This document shows positions 39,001-48,000 of a stretch of DNA of 64,000 nt, in pieces. The DNA comes from Xestospongia muta. Its lineage: Eukaryota; Porifera; Demospongiae; Haplosclerida; Petrosiidae. Numbering within the stretch: the first letter of the stretch is position 1; the number at the start of each line of letters is the position of its first letter. Position numbers and translations under genes: made by a program. The notes under the pieces are model-generated. The model did no database searches. It was not told where the DNA came from and saw only the letters and a program-made list of their open reading frames with translations. The DNA is taken from the NCBI GenBank assembly GCA_963693285.1, contig OY848930.1, positions 2,790,001 to 2,854,000 on the forward strand. Reading direction: 5' to 3'.

Positions 39001-42000
39001 AGAATGAACAAGATTCCTACCACCAGCTGGTCTTTCTCAGAATGGCCAGCAAGCACATGCCAAATGAATGAAAGGCACTAAAGTGCCGAACCTTGCTGCA
39101 GTTTCTAAGTTATTTATAAATACTATGACAGCTTAGGCCCAGCCATGATGTTGCTAGGTAGCATTGCAATAAATTTATTAACATTCTAGAAGGTGTGGTC
39201 ACATTTTGATAAGTCAGGTTTCTTAATGCTTCTTTAGAACATTTGATATAATGATTGTTGAGTGCAGAAGAAATTCTCCAGGAGCAACTGTCATTACTGC
39301 AAACAGACCAGATCTCATCTGTATTATATTTACAAAAACTACATGGACTTGATATATAAAGCTAACTGCTACATTGTGTGTGCATTGTTATGTGATATTG
39401 GTATCGTACTATGATAGAACTACTTCTAAAAAACAAGTATTACATGACTTTGATTTTGAAAGTACATGATGATATGAAATTGTAGACAATAATAACTAAA
39501 GTAAAAACACAACTCAACCTGGGCATGCGTGGCCACGTCTTGCTAATCCAATCCATATCAATGAATCAACAAGAAAGGCTAATACAAATGAATAAGTCTT
39601 GCTATGTCTGAGAAGAGGTAACTGAGTAGGTGATAGTATCATTCAATTGCCAAGCAAGATTAAGTGCTAGATTCGTGATTAAAGTTTCTCTGAGCCTTTA
39701 GATGACACTTTAAATGTATCAACATTTCATATATATACAAACTTTTTTGCAATTTGAAGATGAAATGTTCTTTAGAAACGTCCAGCAGTACAAATTTAAA
39801 TTGATATATTAACTATTAGTTGTAGTTTTTTCAGTGTTTGGAGACGTTTCCTGAATGCGTTACTATGCTCCAAGTCCATGTACAATCATGAAAACACTTC
39901 TCAGAACTTTTCTGATGATTGCTTAGAACAATGGCCTTCTGTCTTGCTGATGTTTATTCCTCTAAGATTGTCTACAACATACTAAAAATCTCCATAATAA
40001 GTTTTTTATTTTTCGAGAAATGGCATCTTCACCTCTGCAGCCTGAAAATTCTTTTGCGAGTCTTAAGCTTTTGTTTTCCTTGACAATATTCTTGATACTA
40101 CTGTTGTAAAGTCTACACATTTTTCTATTCATTGCTAAACATTGGTAGTTGCCAATGCTTTGCTTGCCAAGTTATAGCAGTTCAAAAAAAAAATCCCGGG
40201 GAACAGACACACAGACACAGACACAAACACACACACTGACAGACTACAGTAACCTCACTTTGCCCTCACACGCAGTGAGGATAAAAATATGGATATCCAC
40301 ACATACACATTGACACACAAATGAACAAAACATGTCTCCATTACATGTAAAAACAAATGATTAAAAATTACTGAAAATACATAAATGTGGGGATTACAGC
40401 AAAAAGCATTTCAAGCAAGACTAAAGTAGGAAAGGCATAGTCTTCATAATAGCCACAAATTAAATGACAAATCAAGAACATAATTGTTTATGGTTATAGT
40501 TATAGGAATTTTTCAGCTAGTGCTATAATATTTGAGAAGGTTATTAAGTTATATAAAAAGTTGAGACTTTTATTTTAACATATGCTCACAATATAATAAT
40601 GTAGATCTTTTAAGTATAAATATTGATTTGAGTTTCTACTAATTAATTACTATGTAGGGATGTTTGGTCTTGCTTTTGGTTCTATCCCAAAATTTCATTA
40701 ATTTTTTTATAAAGTTTTATTTGCTTGTCATCCAAAATAATCTAAAAAGTCTAGGGGTATTTAGATATGAATGAGAAAATTGCTAGTAACACTTGAAGAC
40801 AGGAACATGTAACTTTGGGATAGGAAAACTAATGATGGCCTACACTAGCTGGAATTAGTAGAATGACAAAAAAAACACTTTGAAGCAAATACACATTGAT
40901 GAAGAGCAGTAAATTAAATTCCTATGTTCTACTATGAATCAAGTGTCTCCAATTATAGTTTCGATTGTTTGTTTTAATACCAGAAAGATAAAATATTTAT
41001 GCAAATGCAAAATCTACAAGGTGTCCAAACTGATATTAGGATTGACAATGCCAGTGCTTAAGTAGTAGAAAAGAATGCACATAAACAGTCTTTTGCCTAT
41101 ATGGCATAGAATATTACATGTACGTCAATGTGATTTACCACCACTACTACGCTTGTATACAAGTTGAGTTTTTAAATAGATAGAATGTTGATTTTGCATT
41201 TTACCTTGAGCTTAATGCCTCAGGCAGTTCTTTAGGAGAACAAGGTGTCTCAAGTATAGTTCCTAACCCATTAATTTGAGGATGACTAATACTCTTTGAT
41301 CCAACTACATCTTCAGCTGTAGAATAGCGACTGACTAGATCGGCAATAGATGGAAGCAATACAGAGGAGGTACCTACAATACAAATAACAACATTCATCA
41401 AGGTTGGAGGTGATACTACAGTAAGACAATGAAAGCACCTGTGGTGCAAACCCTTGTGGGTTCAACTGGTAAAGCTTAGTGGTTGCTATAGCAATCAAGA
41501 ATAGTGCTGCATGATATCTATGACGTGAGGATTGAAAGAAATGGTTGTCTAGCTTCCTGATATATAGTATTGGTATACTATACTTTCATTCTGCAAGTAC
41601 AACAACAAATGCAAAAAAAGAGGTCAGGGTTCATAGACATTACTAATTATAAGTTGGAGTGACAACAGAACATTCTAGCAAAAATCATGATTTGACTAGA
41701 GTTTCAAGTTGAAATGAAATCACTTACAGTCTACAGAGGTATCACAGAATATTCACTAACTATTTAAAAGCAGCAGGAAAGTCTTAAATTGACTAGTAAC
41801 AAAGTTGCTTCCTACTTCCTAAAGATTTTTGAATACATGTGGCTACCAAATATAGCCAAGATTACACACACACACACACACAGAGAGAAAACTAACTGTT
41901 ATAATCTTTGACATCTATGTACAAGGATTGATTAAGATCAATATCTGAAGTGATAGCAGTATGACAAACGAGATTACTATGTATTTAATAAACACTTCAA

Positions 42001-45000
42001 TTGTGCTGAAGTTTTCGTGGTAGGTCAAATAAAGTTAATTGATAACATGTAATTTGGTTACTCTAAATAATTTTGCATTGAGCAATAGAAATAGGACTAA
42101 ATAATGGTTCAAAGAACCAAAAAATCATGTAAACAACATTATTAGGCTGTTATGCTAAGACACTTACTATAGTTGGCATTTGCTCTCATCCATCTCTTAG
42201 CTGTGAGCTGACAACCATTATCTTCACTACTATTGGCAACACTATAACTACAAGGAAGTAGGAAGTAATATTATAAATTCATTGAAATTGCAATAGTAAG
42301 TTCTTTGCATGAGAGGCTGAAAATATGCAATTAGTAGTAATTAAATGTGACATCACATATATAGTACAGTTCATTACCAGTGGAACACTACAAATAGTTT
42401 TCAATTCTTCACTTTAGCAACAAATGTTTTATAACTTTATTGGAGTCTTTTAGATGTGAAAAGCCTCCATAATAGAAAAAATAAGCTTGTACATTTTTCA
42501 TTATGTCTATTTTAGTTTTATCATTCCTTTTCTGATAGATCTCCTATATATGTCTTGCCATGATTAAAGATATTAACAGACAACTTACTCATTCATATTA
42601 TCATTTCGAGACCCAGTTTTATACTCCATCTCATTAACACTAATGAAAAACAAGATATAATCACCAATAAATTTTTGTTGAACATTTCTCCACGTACTTA
42701 ATATCCATGCCAACAGAGGTAGCCCATCTTCTCCAAACAACAACAACCACAGCCATGATAATCACTACCAATAAAGGTATGAAAATACACGTCAATACAA
42801 TGCCAGCCACTGCTCCAGATGATAACTCAGATCTTGTTGGAGTTTCATCAATTGAAGGTACTAGGAAGCAAAGATAACATAATGATTAACATATGTCACA
42901 TTATTTATTAGTAGAATGTCATAAGTAATGACAGTATCCCGTGTAAAATAATGTAGATAGGGAAAGCTTCATTATATTACACATTGAAATATTTACGGTA
43001 AGAATATTTATGGTATGTGTGATAGAAATTCTTCCAACAATTAATTTTTACTTGAAACTTCGTAAAGTGAAAGTTTCCTGATCTAAGGTATTGTATGAAT
43101 TACATCTATAACAATTTCAGGTATAGGAAATTGTGCTATTGATATATGTTGTTGACGGCCATACATGTATTACAATACTGTAAGTGAACATTAGTAATGG
43201 AATGGAAACCTTGTAGGAAGAGACAAAATCATACCTGCTGTAGCATTTTGAGGCGCACTGATCCCAGCTCCATTCATCGCTGACACAGCAATGATGAAGT
43301 CATCACCACTTGGTTTGGTGATAACTAAAGACAAATTCCTAGATACATTATGTTGTATCTGAGTTCCATCCAGTTGAAAAGTTACTGTAACAATATATGC
43401 AAGGATAAATCCGTTAGGAGTAAGAGGAGGTGCCCAAGATATGTTAATTAGGTTGTTACCAATGTCAATCCAAGTGACATTTCTAGGAGGACTAGGAACT
43501 ATAAAAAGGAGATAATAAACATTGAGATAAAAAATCTTCTAACAAAATGTTAACATGTTAAGCAATACCACAAACATATCAATTAAGTATATGAAAATGT
43601 GAAGTGCATAGATATAAAGTATATTGAGGAAGCATGTTTTTGCCCTTAAGAATTCCTAATCTCTGTGGTTTAGTCCTACATTGTACAGCTATGTAGTCCA
43701 AAAGAAACTTGCTGTTGTGTTAAGAGTCACATTGTTAAACGATTAGTTTTAAAACTAAGAAAACGTTATTATCAAGTGCCTTAGTGTGAGGTAATTAATT
43801 GTGCAGGGGCTCAGGTGCTGTCTCTGACTAATGTCAGGGGAAATGCTTGTAAACTTTGTACATCTGTCACACTTGGGCATGCAATTAATTGTGTTCAGAA
43901 CACATACCAACAAAAATATTTAGTTTTCACGAACACATGAAAGTATTTTAATTAATGCCCACTCAAATTGGTAATACAAGGTGAATATTTGGTACATTTT
44001 TCCAGGTCATTGACTCATTGTATTGGCTTAGCACCAGTTTCAAGTTGATTTTACCATTTCATATTCTTCAAGCTTTATATTAACTTTCTATTTTTGTGCA
44101 AATTCTTTTGGAAGACTTTTTTGAGAAGATAGTATGATTGGGTTTCTTCTAAGTGATCACTAAATTGTCTAAGATGGGCTACACTATCTTGTCCCTAGGT
44201 AAGCACTGCAAATCTATCTTAAAGGAGACCTTCATCTAACTTTAAGCCATTGCATCTGATTACGTGGCATTAGGCATTATATGCATGAGTATTCTAGTAC
44301 AGGTGCAAATTAGTGAGATTACTATTTTCAAACCATGCTCAGTCCATGCTAAACAATGTTTGCTAATGTGAAAGAAGAGATTCAAGGATAGAATTGGCAT
44401 TTACTAACTTACTACAAATACTGTTTAATAAAAATGGATACTTTATAAACATTTGTTTATGAAAATCATTTCTTACATAATCTTATGAACAGTTCTTACA
44501 AAATCCTGCACAATCTTATGAACAAGCTCTAAGGGGATTATTTATATTATAGATTAATGTAGTAGCTATGAGTTTGTCTAAGAATGGATTGTATTTTTTC
44601 GTATTACACTCCTTAGCTCCTGATTAAAATTCAAAGAAATACCATCACAATTAACCCTCTGGCTACTGGTTCTAACACTGGATGTTTATGTATATATTTG
44701 CATGTGTATGTGTATATTTGTGCTCATTTTACTATTGTTATTCTGCTGTTGTATGTGACTGTCAAAGGGAGCCTATTATACTGACTGCTAATGCACACTG
44801 CAACAACCGTGAACACTATGTTGATAGGCATGGTTGATCATTATTCAAAGAGGGAGAACATTTCTTATTCTGTGATATACTATACCTTCTATTAACCTAA
44901 CTCTAATAAACTTTAGCTCAAAATAATGTTGGAAAATTAATTAAAATTACAATTTTGTTTCTAACTGACCTCCTTCATTGGTAGATACAGTGGCAAGAGA

Positions 45001-48000
45001 AGATCGAAGTCCAGTTTTGCCTCTTTGATTCACAGTTGCCATTTGAATATAGTAAGTATAATACGGCTTCAAACCATTAATCACATAGCTAGTCACATGA
45101 CCACCTCTAATCTGTAATGGAATATAACACTAGCATATATAATATCCCATGTCATCACAACATTGCCTATGATACTCTATGAGGACTTATACATAGATGT
45201 ATGTATAATAGTTACAATACCAATTAGGAAAAAAGTGTTGATTTTATGATTATGAGAGGAGTTCTATAGTAATCATTCAATTTACCTTAATAATCTCCTC
45301 AAGGGCTGCCCTTTTAGAGAAGCTATTTTCATTTTCTCTGATAAAAATAATATATCCAATGGCATCAGCAATTGAAGACCAATTCAAAAACAAAGCAGTG
45401 GAATTTAATGCGGTCACTGTAAATACAGGAGGAGGAAGGGAAATGGGTGTTGCTATAGGTAATATTGTGGATGAAAATGAGTTAGAAAGTGCTGGTAGAC
45501 TTGAGGAATCAAGAAAACTAGTTGAAGACACTGATTGCAAAACAGATGAAGTGGAAATGGATCTGACAGTGGATATTGAATCCAATATAGTGTACAATGA
45601 AGCAGAAGGTTTCTGTATTATGCTTTGTGAAGATGTTGTTCTTGTACTTATAAAGCTAGTTCGATCAGTTTCTTGTGAACGTTCTAACACCATAGTAGGT
45701 AATATTGTGGATGAAAATGAGTTAGAAAGTGCTGGTAGACTTGAGGAATCAAGAAAACTAGTTGAAGACACTGATTGCAAAACAGATGAAGTGGAAATGG
45801 ATCTGACAGTGGATATTGAATCCAATATAGTGTACAATGAAGCAGAAGGTTTCTGTATTATGCTTTGTGAAGATGTTGTTCTTGTACTTATAAAGCTAGT
45901 TCGATCAGTTTCTTGTGAACGTTCTAACACCATAGTAGGTAATATTGTGGATGAAAATGAGTTAGAAAGTGCTGGTAGACTTGAGGAATCAAGAAAACTA
46001 GTTGAAGACACTGATTGCAAAACAGATGAAGTGGAAATGGATCTGACAGTGGATATTGAATCCAATATAGTGTACAATGAAGCAGAAGGTTTCCGTATTA
46101 TGCTTTGTGAAGATGTTGTTCTTGTACTTATAAAGCTAGTTCGATCAGTTTCTTGTGAACGTTCTAACACCATAGTAGATATACCCAATATATATGTAGA
46201 CATTTCAACAGAATGGAAAGACCTGGTCTGTGAAGGTACAAACTTACTCTTCACCGTTATGGTTGCAGTGATGAGGGGTAGAGATGTATAAGTCCTTTCT
46301 ACAACAGAGGATGTCATTACCAATGGAGTAAAGCCATCACTAATTGAATATGTTGTTGCTGACATTGGTTTGCTAGACATAATATCAAGTGATAAAGACA
46401 TTTCATCTATCGAGGAGGAAAAATATGTACTAACAGTATTTGTCAGTGAAGGAAGAGTCTCTGTAACAAATGCTGAGTCAATGGAAAATGAGGCAATACT
46501 CCTCACACTATCAGATGTTAACACAAGGGGAGGACTAACACTCAAGGCTGTAGTCCCTGTTAATTCTATAGTATCATGTATCAAAATAGAAAAAAGCGAA
46601 GAAGTCATTGCAACTTTAGTATAGGAGGGAGAAACATGAGCAGAGAGAATGACAGAAGTTGGAATTGAAGATATTGAGTCTTCAAGAAAAGAAGATGAAA
46701 TTTCACTCATAGTTGTAAATACAGAAGCTTGCTGTAATAACATGGATTCAGAAGGCAGTGGCACAAGCCTTGTCATAGCAAAGACAGAGGACTCTACTTG
46801 TGCTGATGAGGTAGGTTCAAGTGGTAACAAAGGAGAGGATGTAAGAGAAAAAAAATCAATGGAAAGAGTTGGTTCAAGTTGATTTGTAATGCCCTTCGTA
46901 TCATAGGTAGATGACGGCTCTTCTAACATCAAAAACATGGTGGAGTTCAATTCAAAATCCATTGAAGATATCGGATCTAAATTAACAAAATAATAAAGAT
47001 AAAGACAATACAAGGTCATTTATTAACTAAGGTTATGTATACACAACCATAGTAATAATGTCTGTAACTTTGGGCCATATCACATGATCGTTTTTTATTC
47101 ATAATGTTTAGCTTCTTTTATGTCACTGATTTAAACATTTATAGAAAAAAAACACAACAAAATTATGTATATGCACATCTGTTATCATCATTACAATACT
47201 ACAGGTGCTGTACTATAAGTTGACTTACCCATTGATCCTACTATACAACAGAATCCATAGATAAACACCAGCTGCAGAAAGAGTCAATTGTACATGTCTA
47301 GTCATCACATGGTTATGTATGTACCAAATGAGAATAAATTTACACTAAAATAAGAGGTTTGAAATCAAGTTTGTTGTTACAATTTTATCAGCTTTAATAG
47401 GTTTGGCTAAAGGGCAAAGTAATCACAGTTGTATTAAAACACATATATATCTATTAGTTCTGCAACTTCATCAAAAAAGAAGTCTTTGAAAACATGTCTG
47501 CCCATCTGCCCATAATCTAAATTAAATTTCGTGTTCAAAGTTTATCCCTTGGCACACAGGTAATTACAAACATGACTCCTGCTTTTGATAAGTACAAGTG
47601 AACAATGTGTGTGTTGCATAATTGGTTTCTACACAGAAGCAATACAGAAACATGTGTGCTATAATGAAAGCTGCTAAAATTGTGTCTCTAAACAATCACT
47701 CACATATTATTTGTAAACTTCCTTTAAATACCTTAACAAGAGATACACTATACTTCTTTGACTATGACAAAGTAAACTTAACATCATTTACACTTCCTGT
47801 CATTGTATGGGTGAGGGTTCAAGCAGAAGTATTACATAGGTAAAGCATTTAACCACTAGAGCTCAAAATTACATACTTTAAAACAATAAAATTGTCCGTA
47901 CAGTATCATCATAATTATAAATTACATTGGATAATAACAACAGCAAATGAAAAAAACCTGTACAATTTGGCAGCTATACAAATGCACAAAATGAGATGCA

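Noticed and set aside
45359..46291. A 310-residue open frame on the plus strand opposite the receptor stalk
   Set aside because: It owes its length to the three 240-bp repeats and to the biased codons of the Ser/Thr-rich strand. The minus-strand frame is longer, spliced in phase and has FN3 sequence at its end.
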